NCBI GenBank assembly: GCA_032055545.1
Contig: DAMBQR010000006.1
Span: 1-64,000 of the forward strand
Origin: Pseudescherichia sp032055545
GTDB taxonomy: Bacteria; Pseudomonadota; Gammaproteobacteria; Enterobacterales; Enterobacteriaceae
DNA: 64,000 nt
Direction: 5' to 3'
The position numbers were made by a program, and so were the translations under genes. The notes beneath the pieces were generated by a model. That model saw only the letters and a program-made list of their open reading frames with translations. It was not told the origin of the DNA and made no database searches. Of the stretch, positions 27,900 to 36,548 are shown in pieces; the stretch's first letter is position 1; the number at the start of each line of letters is the position of its first letter.

Positions 27900-28933
27900 G
27901 ATTTCGTCCTCGGGTCAAAGAGTTGGTAGAGCATGTCGGAGAGCAGGTTGAGCATCACGAAGATCACCCCCACCAGCAGCACGCAGCCCATTACCGCATT
28001 CATATCCCCCAGCAGCAGGCTGCCGGTGAGATAGGAGCCAAAGCCCGGCCAGGAGAAGACGGTTTCAATCAGCACCGCCCCTTCCAGCAGCGAGCCATAG
28101 GCCAGCGCCACTACCGTCAGAAGCTGCACGAGGATGTTGCGAAACGCGTGGTTCCAGATCACCTGCCGCTCGGTTAAGCCTTTAACCCGGGCGGTGATGA
28201 TGAACTCCTGAGAGAGCTGGGCCAGCATGAAGCTGCGGGTCATCCGGCTGATGTAGGCCAGCGAGTGGAAGCCGAGCAGCGACGCGGGCAGCACAAGGTG
28301 GTTGATGGCATTCCAGAACACCTGCCAATTACCCGCCAGCAGGGCGTCAATGGTAAACAACCCGGTGCGGCGCGGAACCAGCCCCTCCAGGCCCATATCC
28401 AGCCGCCCTGCCCCGCCGACCCAGCCCAGCCAGGCGTAAAAAAGCAGCAGGCCCATCATCCCTACCCAGAAGATCGGCGTGGAGTAGCCTGCCAGGCTGA
28501 TGATGCGCACCACGTAGTCGGAGACCGAGTTGCGGCGCGCGGCGGCCAGCACTCCCAGCGGAATGCCGAGGCCTGCACCGACAATAATGGCCATCGTCGC
28601 CAGCTCCAGCGTCGCCGGGAAAACGCGCAGGATATCGTCCGTTACCGGCTTACCGGTCAGCAACGCGTTACCGAGATCGCCATGCAGCAGGTTGTTGAAG
28701 TAGATACCAAACTGGGTCAGGAGGGATTTATCAAACCCCAGCTGCTGGTAGACCTGCTGGTAGGTGCTCTGGTCGGCATCCGGGCCGACGATTGCCAGCA
28801 CCGGATCCACCGGCATCACCCGGCCAATAAAGAAGGTCAGCAGCAACAGGCCGAACAGGGTGACCAGCACCTGGCCAAGCCGGTTAGAGAACCGCCGGGC
28901 GCGGGAGCCGGGCGCTAAGATTGCTACACTCAT
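27896..28933 (-). CDS. Peptide-type ABC transporter permease (DppB/OppB-like)
   Basis: This 345-residue permease pairs with the DppC-like subunit. It shows the N-terminal helix, a periplasmic loop with the GADQSTYQQVYQQLGFD-type segment seen in DppB, and a six-helix C-terminal domain. Four-base overlaps on both sides (ATGA) tie it to the binding-protein gene upstream and the second permease downstream. Confidence 0.88.
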   Translation of the reverse strand: MSVAILAPGSRARRFSNRLGQVLVTLFGLLLLTFFIGRVMPVDPVLAIVGPDADQSTYQQVYQQLGFDKSLLTQFGIYFNNLLHGDLGNALLTGKPVTDDILRVFPATLELATMAIIVGAGLGIPLGVLAAARRNSVSDYVVRIISLAGYSTPIFWVGMMGLLLFYAWLGWVGGAGRLDMGLEGLVPRRTGLFTIDALLAGNWQVFWNAINHLVLPASLLGFHSLAYISRMTRSFMLAQLSQEFIITARVKGLTERQVIWNHAFRNILVQLLTVVALAYGSLLEGAVLIETVFSWPGFGSYLTGSLLLGDMNAVMGCVLLVGVIFVMLNLLSDMLYQLFDPRTKS

Positions 28934-30558
28934 CCTTTGGTTCCTCCGGTATGAATCGGCTCTTTATAGACCTCGCGCAGGAAGGTGGTGGCTGAGGGGT
29001 GCGACTGGAAGTTCTTCACTTCGTTGCGCACCACTACCGAATCCACCATCTGTGAGAGCGGCACCAGGGCGGGGATCAGCTGGTCGTAGCGGGTCTGGAT
29101 CTGCTGATAGTCGGCAATCTGCTTCTGCGGATCGCGCTCCAGCAGCGCCCGATCGATCATCTCGTTGAGCGGCTTATCGTAAAAACCGGTGCGCCAGCCC
29201 TGGAAGTTGGTCAGCCGCGCCTCGTCGCTGTTGTCCGGGTTGTAGACCAGCGCGCGCAGGCTGGAGTGCGGATGTGGCTCTACCCCGCTACCGCCGCGCC
29301 CGACCAGCAGGTCAAACCTACGCTCACGCATCGCGCCGTAGATCTGGTTCCCGGTGCCGGTAATGATTTTGGCATTAATGCCCGCCTGCATCAGGGTGGA
29401 CTGCACGGCGATGGCGATGTTAAGGAAAGGCTGATCCGCCAGCACCCGCAGAGTAGTATCAAAGCCGTTCGGGTAGCCCGCCTCGGCCAGCAGCTTTTTC
29501 GCTTTCGCAATGTCCAGCCGGTAGCCTGGATCCGGCAGCGTCGATGGCATTCCAGCCTTGATTGGCCGCTGGTGCAGCACGCCGTAGCCGGGCATCAGCG
29601 CCTTGTTGATCCCCTGGTAGTCGATGAGGTAGCGCACCGCCTCGCGCACCTTCGGATTAGCAAAGTGCGGCTCCTTCATGCTCATCGCCACGTAGTAGAC
29701 CGTTCCACGCTGCACCGCTTCCACGGTAACGTCAGGATCTTTACGCAGGGCGTTGATGTCCGACACCGCCATGCTGTTAGCGATATCAAGATCGCCCTTG
29801 GCAATCATCAGGCGCAGGGTCTGCGACTCCTGGAAATGGCGCAGCACGATGCGGCTCATCTTTGGCTCTTCCCGCCAGTAGGCCGGATTGCGCTTCATGC
29901 GCAGCACATCTTTTGCTTGCCAGGTCTCCAGCATAAAGGGGCCGGAGCCGGCTTCGTTGGTGGTCAGCCAGCGGTTACCCCAGTCATTGTTCACCGCATG
30001 GCTCTGCACCGTTTTGCTGTCGAGCACGCCAAGGTTGCCCAGCGCGCCAAGGGAGTAGATCACCAGCTGCGGATCGTTCGCCTTCGGCAGGACAATCTGC
30101 ACGGTATAGTCATCCGGGGCGCTCACCTGGTCATCGATATTCTTTTTGCTAAAGCCGTAGGATTTCCACACCGAGGCCTGGGCAAGGTTGAGATGCAGCA
30201 GGCGGCGCATCGACCACACCACGTCCTGGGCGGTCAACGGGTTGCCGGAGTGAAACTTCACGTCCTTGCGCAGGTGAAAAGTCAGGGTTTTGCCATCCGG
30301 GCTGATGGCCCAGGACTCCGCCAGCGCCGGGCGAACGTTAGTGAGCTGGTTGGGATCCAGCTCCACCAGCGAGTCGTAGAGATTGACGACGATGCCGACG
30401 ACCTCGTTACCGGTCATCGCCGCCGGATCGAGGCTCAGCAGGTTGTTCATGTTCATGCCGATGATGAGCTGATCCGGCGGCGTGGCCGCCAGCGCCGCCC
30501 CACTCCCCATCATCAGCGAGAGCGCCAGCAGGCTAGCCCTCAACGCATTTTTTTTCAT
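28930..30558 (-). CDS. Family 5 periplasmic solute-binding protein
   Basis: The 542-residue protein has a Sec signal peptide (about residues 1-25, ending ALA-A) and the SBP family 5 fold of DppA/OppA/NikA. Characteristic segments are PALAESWAISPDGKTLTFHLRKDVKFHSG near the N-terminus and GSGPFMLETWQAKD in the middle. I chose the ATG at 30558 because it gives a standard signal peptide; an ATG four codons earlier is possible. It is encoded 36 bases after the enolase-superfamily gene, suggesting that it delivers that enzyme's substrate, perhaps a sugar acid or its conjugate; this is inference. Confidence 0.87.
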   Translation of the reverse strand: MKKNALRASLLALSLMMGSGAALAATPPDQLIIGMNMNNLLSLDPAAMTGNEVVGIVVNLYDSLVELDPNQLTNVRPALAESWAISPDGKTLTFHLRKDVKFHSGNPLTAQDVVWSMRRLLHLNLAQASVWKSYGFSKKNIDDQVSAPDDYTVQIVLPKANDPQLVIYSLGALGNLGVLDSKTVQSHAVNNDWGNRWLTTNEAGSGPFMLETWQAKDVLRMKRNPAYWREEPKMSRIVLRHFQESQTLRLMIAKGDLDIANSMAVSDINALRKDPDVTVEAVQRGTVYYVAMSMKEPHFANPKVREAVRYLIDYQGINKALMPGYGVLHQRPIKAGMPSTLPDPGYRLDIAKAKKLLAEAGYPNGFDTTLRVLADQPFLNIAIAVQSTLMQAGINAKIITGTGNQIYGAMRERRFDLLVGRGGSGVEPHPHSSLRALVYNPDNSDEARLTNFQGWRTGFYDKPLNEMIDRALLERDPQKQIADYQQIQTRYDQLIPALVPLSQMVDSVVVRNEVKNFQSHPSATTFLREVYKEPIHTGGTKG

Positions 30559-30594
30559 GTATACCGCCATAGGGTAAGAGGTTTTTATTATTTG

Positions 30595-31749
30595 TCAGTC
30601 GTGGCTGACGGTATTGGCTTCGATATACGCAAAATTGATGTCTTCGCCGAGGCCGGGGCGCTGCGGCAGGTGGACAAAGCCCTCGTCATCCATCGGATCG
30701 ACGATGCTGTTGAGGTAGGCGGCAGGCTCGTCGTAGTCGAGGAACGGGTGCAGCAGGCCGCGCTCGTACCAGCGACAGTTGCGGATCGCCCCAACCACCG
30801 CCAGACTGGCCGCGCCGTTGCCGTGCACTTCGCAGTCCATGCCAAAGGCTTCGGCGAGGCTGGCGACTTTCAGCGTCGGTGAGATACCACCAACGCCGTT
30901 GGATCCGGCGCGCAGAATGTCGCAGGCCCCGGCTTTTACCCAGTCGGCGCGGCTGTGGTGCTTACCGCCCAGGCTCTCAGGCCCGATGATCGGGATAGAG
31001 AGGTTCTCTGCCAGCCAGGCATAGGAGGACATGCTCTCCTCCTCCATTGGCTCTTCAAACCAGGCAAAGTTGAGCTTCTCCAGCTCCTTGCCGATATAGA
31101 GCGCCTCGGTACGGCTGTACCAGTGGTAGCCGTCGATCATCAGGTCGATATCCGGCCCGACGGCTTCGCGTACGGCGGCGCAGGCCTTAACGTCCATTTT
31201 AGGGTTAGGCGCAAAAGAGACCGGCGGCATCCAGGTGTGAAGTTTGATCGCCTTATAGCCGCGGGTGACCAGCGTTTCGGCAAAGGCGGCGTACTCCTCT
31301 GGCGTAGATAGCCCGCCCGGCAGATCGTCCCCGCACATGGTGCTGCCGTAGGCCGGAACCTTGTCACGGAAGCCGCCGAGCAGCTTATAGACCGGCACGT
31401 TGAGCTTGCGGCCAATCAAATCCCATAGCGCCTGCTCCACAAAGGAGAGCGCCCGCTCGGTGAGCTGATGGGCGCTGCCGCGCTGCCAGTGGACCAGATC
31501 CTGCCAGATGCGCTCGCGGTTGAACGGATCCTGGCCCACCATCACCTTGCGGAAGAAGGTGGTCACGACAAAGGGACGCACCACTTCCGGCGGCGCAAAT
31601 GAGAACCCCTGGCTGCCATCATCGGCGGTGATGGTCAGCATCGCCATTTTAGCCATACTCTCCGGGCCAGGATGGGAGTGGCCTGCGCTGTCGGAAACAC
31701 GACGGGTGGGATACTGAAAAACGGTGACGTTTACAGATTCAATTTTCAT
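30595..31749 (-). CDS. Mandelate racemase/muconate lactonizing family enzyme
   Basis: This 384-residue member of the enolase superfamily has an N-terminal capping domain and a C-terminal barrel. Metal ligands appear as Asp206 (LMIDGYHW), Glu232 (WFEEP) and Glu258 (GPE). Likely acid/base residues are Lys169 and the His309-Asp277 dyad. The second-strand motif is Lys-Leu-His (169-171) rather than the usual Lys-x-Lys, which sets it apart from talarate/galactarate dehydratases. The likely reaction is dehydration or epimerisation of an acid sugar; the substrate is unknown. AAGGA six bases before the ATG decides the start. First gene of a six-gene operon with an ABC importer. Confidence 0.85.
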   Translation of the reverse strand: MKIESVNVTVFQYPTRRVSDSAGHSHPGPESMAKMAMLTITADDGSQGFSFAPPEVVRPFVVTTFFRKVMVGQDPFNRERIWQDLVHWQRGSAHQLTERALSFVEQALWDLIGRKLNVPVYKLLGGFRDKVPAYGSTMCGDDLPGGLSTPEEYAAFAETLVTRGYKAIKLHTWMPPVSFAPNPKMDVKACAAVREAVGPDIDLMIDGYHWYSRTEALYIGKELEKLNFAWFEEPMEEESMSSYAWLAENLSIPIIGPESLGGKHHSRADWVKAGACDILRAGSNGVGGISPTLKVASLAEAFGMDCEVHGNGAASLAVVGAIRNCRWYERGLLHPFLDYDEPAAYLNSIVDPMDDEGFVHLPQRPGLGEDINFAYIEANTVSHD

Positions 31750-31885
31750 TACGGATCCTTGTCTCAGGGTGCCTGCTTCATTTTGAAAAGCTGTTTCAGG
31801 TGTAAATGTATGCAGATTTTTTAGCCGATGCCTTAGACAATTTCCGCTAAGCGAGGGGTGATTTTTGGGCAATAGCACAGGGTTG

Positions 31886-31901
31886 AGTGACACTTTTCAC
31901 A
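31886..31901 (-). promoter_or_regulatory. CRP-binding site upstream of the enolase-superfamily/ABC operon
   Basis: Read on the minus strand, TGTGA-AAAGTG-TCACT matches 9 of 10 conserved CRP positions. It lies about 145 bases before the first gene, compatible with a class I promoter. It implies catabolite control, which fits a carbon-source uptake operon. Confidence 0.6.
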
Positions 31902-31970
31902 AAAGAGAGGGGAAATGTGATGCAGATCGGGAGAGTACCATTCTAAAAATAAAACACTATTTCACATAGA

Positions 31971-32000
31971 GCTCCGGGTGCGTTGAGACCCATCCGGAGC
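31971..32000 (-). terminator. Inverted repeat after fbaB, possible terminator
   Basis: GCTCCGG and CCGGAGC form a 7-bp stem around a 16-base loop just after the fbaB stop codon. No immediate U-run follows, so it may act as a 3' stabilising hairpin or weak terminator. Confidence 0.45.
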
Positions 32001-32013
32001 ATGTTGTAACTAA

Positions 32014-33066
32014 CTACGCAATGGTCACTTTATTATCCAGGTAGACATCCTGCACGGCGTTAATCAGCTTCACACCATCGGCCATCGTTTTCTTAAACGC
32101 TTTCCGGCCAAGGATCAGCCCCATGCCGCCCGCGCGCTTGTTGATCACTGCCGTACGCACCGCCTCGGTGAGGTCAGCCTCGCCTCCCGACGCGCCGCCG
32201 GAGTTGATCAGCCCCGCCCGGCCCATGTAGCAGTTAGCCAGCTGATAGCGCACCAGGTCGATAGGGTTATCGGTGGTGAGTTTGCTGTAGACGCGCTCGT
32301 CGGTATAGCCATATTTCACCGCGTTATAGCCGCCGTTGTTCTCCGCCATCTTCTGCTTAACGATATCCGCCCCGATCGTCGCCGCCAGGTGATTAGCCTG
32401 CCCGGTGAGATCCGCCGAGACGTGGTAGTCGACGCCGTCCTTTTTAAAATCGGCGTTGCGCAGATAGGCCCATAGCACGGTCACCAATCCCAGCTCATGA
32501 GCGCGCTCAAAGGCACTGGAGATCTCCTCGATCTGACGGCGCGACTGCTCGGAGCCAAAGTAGATGGTCGCCCCCACGGCAACCGCCCCCATATTAAACG
32601 CCTGCTCTACGCTGGCATAGAGCGTCTGGTCAAAGGTGTTGGGGTAGCTCAAGGTTTCGTTATGGTTAAGCTTCACGAGGAACGGAATGCGGTGCGCATA
32701 GCGGCGCGATACCGAGGCCAGCACGCCATAGGTAGAGGCGACGCAGTTACAGCCCGCTTCAATGGCCAGCTCAACGATATTTTTCGGATCGAAGTATTGC
32801 GGATTGGCGGCAAACGACGCTCCCGCCGAGTGCTCTACCCCCTGATCCACCGGCAGAATCGACAGATAGCCGGTGCCCGCCAGACGGCCAGTGTTATAGA
32901 GGGTTTGCATATTACGGAGGACGGCCGGGGGACGATTATTATCGACCATCACGCGGTCAACGTAATCATGTCCTGGCAGGTAGAGCTGGTCGGCTGGAAT
33001 GGTCATACAACGATGCTGCAACAGGCTGTCGGCATCTTTGCCAAGCAGCTGCGTAATATCAGTCAT
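32014..33066 (-). CDS. fbaB: Class I fructose-bisphosphate aldolase
   Basis: The 350-residue protein has exactly the length of E. coli FbaB, a DhnA-type class I aldolase that cleaves fructose 1,6-bisphosphate through a Schiff base and works mainly during growth on gluconeogenic substrates. Conserved segments include DQGVEHSAGASFA, PFLVKLNHNETLSYP and GRKAF near the C-terminus. In E. coli it lies near yegS-T-U-V; here the ABC operon occupies that gap. Confidence 0.96.
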   Translation of the reverse strand: MTDITQLLGKDADSLLQHRCMTIPADQLYLPGHDYVDRVMVDNNRPPAVLRNMQTLYNTGRLAGTGYLSILPVDQGVEHSAGASFAANPQYFDPKNIVELAIEAGCNCVASTYGVLASVSRRYAHRIPFLVKLNHNETLSYPNTFDQTLYASVEQAFNMGAVAVGATIYFGSEQSRRQIEEISSAFERAHELGLVTVLWAYLRNADFKKDGVDYHVSADLTGQANHLAATIGADIVKQKMAENNGGYNAVKYGYTDERVYSKLTTDNPIDLVRYQLANCYMGRAGLINSGGASGGEADLTEAVRTAVINKRAGGMGLILGRKAFKKTMADGVKLINAVQDVYLDNKVTIA

Positions 33067-33227
33067 GATGAGGCTCCCGTAAGGTTCGCCCGCAGGCGAA
33101 CGTGGTTAGTCCTGCCCTGAGTTTGCAGGCAGAGTAAGCCTGGTACCGGGCGGCATATTTTTCCAGCGCAGGGGGGATTTTGGTACTTTTGGTTTAATGA
33201 AAATTTATTTCTAAGCCAGGGATACGG

Positions 33228-33593
33228 CTACGACGCGTTTAAAATGGTTATCCGACCATTTTGATCGCTAAAAAAGCGAAAGTGATACCAGTCGCCATCC
33301 ACCTGGTAATTGAACGAGTAGATATAGCCCTTATCGAAGCGCGATAAAAAACAGACGCCGGGGGCATGGACGTAGAGTGGCTCTTCCCCTACGGGAGAGT
33401 AGGTGGACTTAAAGTTATCCTTCGACGAGGTCAGGTTGTAGGCCTCTATCTCGCCATCCTCAGGCGCGGTTAAACAGATATAGTTTTCATAATGCCTGGT
33501 GCCGATATGGCCCGTATAGGGGGATGGCCCGTTGCTGCCGCAGGCGCTTAGCAAAAGAGAGATAAACGGTAATAGCAAAGCGTGCTGTTTCAT
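33228..33593 (-). CDS. Small lipoprotein, putative type VI immunity-like (paralogue 1)
   Basis: The 121-residue protein begins with a lipoprotein signal peptide ending LLSAC (lipobox). The mature part has a pattern shared with its two neighbours: an early ICLTAP segment, SSKDN, EEPLYVHAPGVCF and GYIYSFNY, with paired cysteines. The start at 33593 has GGAG eight bases upstream. I recall similar small lipoproteins in Enterobacteriaceae being annotated as putative T6SS immunity proteins; this copy has no adjacent effector. Function is inferred from family resemblance only. Confidence 0.6.
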   Translation of the reverse strand: MKQHALLLPFISLLLSACGSNGPSPYTGHIGTRHYENYICLTAPEDGEIEAYNLTSSKDNFKSTYSPVGEEPLYVHAPGVCFLSRFDKGYIYSFNYQVDGDWYHFRFFSDQNGRITILNAS

Positions 33594-33754
33594 ATCATCA
33601 GCTCCATTATCACGCGTTAATGCTACGGGAACCTGCAATATGATGTAATGATAGCCAGGCAAGATTAAATGTTAAAGGTACTTTTGTATTAGTCAACAGC
33701 TGAAACTTAAACGTTGACCGCCAACCCGCCGTCGCTGAAACATACATATCATCA

Positions 33755-34114
33755 TTAATTTTCGACTGCAAAAACGTTCTCATTGAGGTCCATAGCAAAT
33801 GAAAAAGTATAGGGTTTTTCATTTAAAGAGTACTCAACCGCATATGCATAACCGGGTTTAATCTGAGCCGGGAAACACGTATCAGGATAGGTCAGATGTA
33901 GGGGTTCATTGCCTGAAATCGCTATAATAGACGACCTTACGTATAACGAGCTAACCATATAGCTATTTAATACATAATTTTTCGGAGCGTTTATACAAAT
34001 TTTATCTTTAAGGATCGCTACGCTGCTGGGATTTTCCTCAGGAAGAAATTTTCTAACTATGCATCCGGTTAGTAAAAAACAGCCAGCAACGACCCATATA
34101 ATGTGTTTTTTCAT
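33755..34114 (-). CDS. Small lipoprotein, putative type VI immunity-like (paralogue 2)
   Basis: The 119-residue protein has a signal peptide with lipobox LLTGC. It shares with paralogue 1 the order ICINAP, SS, NEPLHLTYPDTCF and GYAYAVEYSLNEKPYTFSF, so the two are diverged duplicates. Its start overlaps the stop of the next gene upstream by four bases, so it is translated together with paralogue 3. Base composition is AT-richer than the surrounding core genes. Confidence 0.6.
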   Translation of the reverse strand: MKKHIIWVVAGCFLLTGCIVRKFLPEENPSSVAILKDKICINAPKNYVLNSYMVSSLYVRSSIIAISGNEPLHLTYPDTCFPAQIKPGYAYAVEYSLNEKPYTFSFAMDLNENVFAVEN

Positions 34115-34455
34115 TGCACCAGCTCCTTTGTGGGAAACGTGAAACCATAAACGTCCATAAACCAGCTCTCTTTATGCTGCACGTTATTTACCGTGATAAA
34201 GTAATGGTAGTTATATCCGCCATATAACCCTGCTTTGACACACATATGTGGGTAGGCTAACTCACCCTGAAAGATTTTTATCTCACGCCTATAATTATCC
34301 TTTGAAGAGTAAACTTTGAATTGGTTAAGGACATCCCCAGGACTCCCCTGAAAGCAAATTGAGCCATCCGTATTATTATCCAGATTACTATAACCGAAAG
34401 GGATATAATTAATAGTGAGAAGCGCGCTTAGTCCCACTAAAATTGTCTTTCGCAT
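34111..34455 (-). CDS. Small exported protein, putative type VI immunity-like (paralogue 3)
   Basis: The 114-residue protein is the most diverged member of the trio. It has an N-terminal hydrophobic export signal but no clear lipobox cysteine, so it may be soluble in the periplasm. The shared pattern is visible as SICFQGSPGDVLNQFKVYSSKDN, GELAYPHMC and GGYNYHYF. I used the ATG at 34455; nine upstream codons are open but do not look like a signal peptide. It heads a coupled pair with paralogue 2. Confidence 0.5.
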   Translation of the reverse strand: MRKTILVGLSALLTINYIPFGYSNLDNNTDGSICFQGSPGDVLNQFKVYSSKDNYRREIKIFQGELAYPHMCVKAGLYGGYNYHYFITVNNVQHKESWFMDVYGFTFPTKELVQ

Positions 34456-34580
34456 ACAAGCCTCATTAGCTGACCATGTCAAATAAAAAGCATTTCAATA
34501 TGGCTAAAGAATAACATTTACACAAGCGAATATTACTTAATTTGAATTTCAGTTATTGTTAATTTTCAAAAAATGCGCTT

Positions 34581-34612
34581 AATAACCCTTCCAGTAGAAC
34601 GAAAGGGTTATT
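34581..34612 (-). terminator. Hairpin between thiD and the lipoprotein genes
   Basis: AATAACCCTT and AAGGGTTATT form a 10-bp perfect stem with a short loop, just downstream of thiD on the minus strand. The U-rich stretch follows about 10 bases later, so termination may be partial. It separates the thiMD transcript from the lipoprotein genes. Confidence 0.6.
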
Positions 34613-34628
34613 AATGATTAATACGGGC

Positions 34629-35429
34629 TTACCACCAGGCGTGGAAATGATGCACCGGGCCGATGCCCTGCCCTACCTCCAGCGAGTCCGCCTGCGCCAG
34701 GGCGTTGGTTAGCCAGGCTTTAGCTTCGGCCAGGGTATCGGCCCAGCTGGCGTGACGCGGGCGCAGCGCCGCCAGCGCCGCCGAGAGCGTGCAGCCGGTG
34801 CCGTGGGTATTTTTGGTGGGGACGCGCGGGGCGGTGAAGCGCGTCGCCCCTTCGCGGGTAAATAACCAGTCCGGGCTTTCGCCATCGGTGAGATGGCCGC
34901 CTTTCATCAGCACCGCTTCACAGCCGAGGGCCAGCAGCGCCCGCCCCTGCTCATGCATATCCTGCTCGTTGCGGGCATGGTCGGCATCAAGCAGCGCCGC
35001 CGCTTCCGGCAGGTTAGGCGTGATCAGTGAGACCTGCGGCAGCAGACGGGTGCGCAGGGTAGTGACCGCAGAGGGCGTCAGCAGCGGATCGCCGCTCTTC
35101 GCCAGCATCACCGTATCCAGCACGATGTTCTCAACCCGATAGTGCGCCAGCCGTTCGGCCACCGCCTCAATGATATCGGTATCCGCCAGCATGCCGATCT
35201 TGGTGGTATCGATACGCACATCGCTCAGTACTGAATCCAGCTGTGCGGCGACAAACTCCGGCGTAATGTGATAGACCGACTGCACCCCGAGGGTGTTCTG
35301 CGCCACCAGGGCGGTAATGACCGAGCAGCCATAGGCTCCGAGGGCGGAGAAGGTTTTCAGATCCGCCTGGATGCCCGCCCCGCCGCTTGGATCGGTTCCG
35401 GCGATGGTCAATGCATTGACTCGTTTCAT
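34629..35429 (-). CDS. thiD: Hydroxymethylpyrimidine/phosphomethylpyrimidine kinase
   Basis: The 266-residue ribokinase-fold enzyme phosphorylates HMP to HMP-P and then HMP-PP, the pyrimidine half of thiamine. The N-terminal TIAGTDPSGGAGIQADLKTF motif and the C-terminal anion-hole motif NTHGTGCTLSAALAA are complete. It overlaps thiM by four bases, so both are controlled by the riboswitch ahead of thiM. Confidence 0.97.
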   Translation of the reverse strand: MKRVNALTIAGTDPSGGAGIQADLKTFSALGAYGCSVITALVAQNTLGVQSVYHITPEFVAAQLDSVLSDVRIDTTKIGMLADTDIIEAVAERLAHYRVENIVLDTVMLAKSGDPLLTPSAVTTLRTRLLPQVSLITPNLPEAAALLDADHARNEQDMHEQGRALLALGCEAVLMKGGHLTDGESPDWLFTREGATRFTAPRVPTKNTHGTGCTLSAALAALRPRHASWADTLAEAKAWLTNALAQADSLEVGQGIGPVHHFHAWW

Positions 35430-36214
35430 GCTGATGCACCTCCATCAAGGGTATAGAGAGCATCAAGAAACGCTGCGGCAAATGAGCCGGGGCCATGGCT
35501 GGCTGCCGCCGCCTCGCCTCCCGCCTCGGCGAACAGGCTGCAGGCCGCAGCGACGTTGACCATTCGTTCTCCAGCCAATGCGCAGCTTGCCGCCACGACC
35601 GCTGACAGCGCGCAGCCGGTGCCCACAACCCGGGTCATGATCGACGCGCCGCCAACCACGCTAAGCGTGCGGCTGCCGTTGGTGATGTAGTCCACTTCTC
35701 CCGTTACCGCGACCACGGCTCCGGTTTCCCGCGCCAGCTGCCCGGCCGCCGGAAGCGCGGCGCTGGCTGAGTCGGTGGTATCCACCCCGCGCCCGCCTGC
35801 GCTCATGCCCGCAAGAGCCATGATTTCCGAGGCGTTACCGCGGATTGCCGCCGGACGGAGAGCGAGGATCTCCCGGCAGAACCGGGTGCGAAAATCGAGC
35901 GCGCCGACGGCAACCGGGTCGAGGGTCCAGGGCTTGCCCGCCTTACTGGCGCTGTGGATAGCGGCGCGCATGGCATCAGCGCGATCGGCGGTAAGCGTGC
36001 CGACATTAATCAACAGCGCATCGGCGATAGCGCTGAACTGCGTGGCCTCTTCACGCTCAATTACCATGGCCGGGGAAGCGCCGAGAGCAAGCAGAACGTT
36101 GGCAGTAAAGGTCTGCACAACGTCGTTGGTCATACAGTGAACAAGCGGGGAACGGGTACGGAAGTGCTGTAAAACAGACGCGATATGCGCGTGGCTCAGC
36201 AGGTCAGGTTGCAT
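35426..36214 (-). CDS. thiM: Hydroxyethylthiazole kinase
   Basis: The 262-residue enzyme phosphorylates 4-methyl-5-hydroxyethylthiazole, salvaging the thiazole half of thiamine. The VGTGCALSAVVAA loop near residue 195 carries the catalytic cysteine region of the ribokinase-like fold. It is the first gene of thiMD. Its ribosome binding site lies directly downstream of a TPP riboswitch. Confidence 0.97.
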   Translation of the reverse strand: MQPDLLSHAHIASVLQHFRTRSPLVHCMTNDVVQTFTANVLLALGASPAMVIEREEATQFSAIADALLINVGTLTADRADAMRAAIHSASKAGKPWTLDPVAVGALDFRTRFCREILALRPAAIRGNASEIMALAGMSAGGRGVDTTDSASAALPAAGQLARETGAVVAVTGEVDYITNGSRTLSVVGGASIMTRVVGTGCALSAVVAASCALAGERMVNVAAACSLFAEAGGEAAAASHGPGSFAAAFLDALYTLDGGASA

Positions 36215-36249
36215 AGTCAGCTCCTGCCCGGCGCGAAGAAGGGACGCCG

Positions 36250-36336
36250 GCAGGCATCTGACTTCCCTACGCTGGCATTATCCAGATCAGGTGGTACGGG
36301 TATTTCTCAGCCTTCACAAGGAAGGGCACCCCGAGT
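36250..36336 (-). promoter_or_regulatory. TPP riboswitch (THI element) of thiMD
   Basis: Reading the minus strand from 36336, the leader runs ACTCGGGGTGCCC, then GGCTGAGA, ATACCCGTACCACCTGATCTGG, ATAATGCCAGCGTAGGGAAGT in order. These are the P1-P5 conserved blocks of the thiamine-pyrophosphate aptamer, including CUGAGA and the ACCUGAUCUGGAUAAUGCCAGC core. Binding of TPP would sequester the thiM ribosome binding site, as in E. coli. Confidence 0.96.
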
Positions 36337-36548
36337 CATGTTGAGTAAATCTTCAAACTTTTTGCCAGATTAGGGGAAGTGGCTTGCTGATGCAAGCCTG
36401 CCCTTAGAGTTACAGTTATCAAGAGATAAGTCCTTACCTCACAAATTGTTACGAAATCCAACCCTACTTAAACATAAACCATTATTTTTATGTGCTTATT
36501 GCTATTAAAATAACCAAATGGGTTATTGTCTATAAAGTAGAGGGACTT

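Noticed and set aside
33610..33822. Additional 70-codon gene between the first two lipoprotein genes
   Set aside because: It overlaps the lipoprotein gene at 33755 and the upstream region of its neighbour, lacks a ribosome binding site and resembles nothing.
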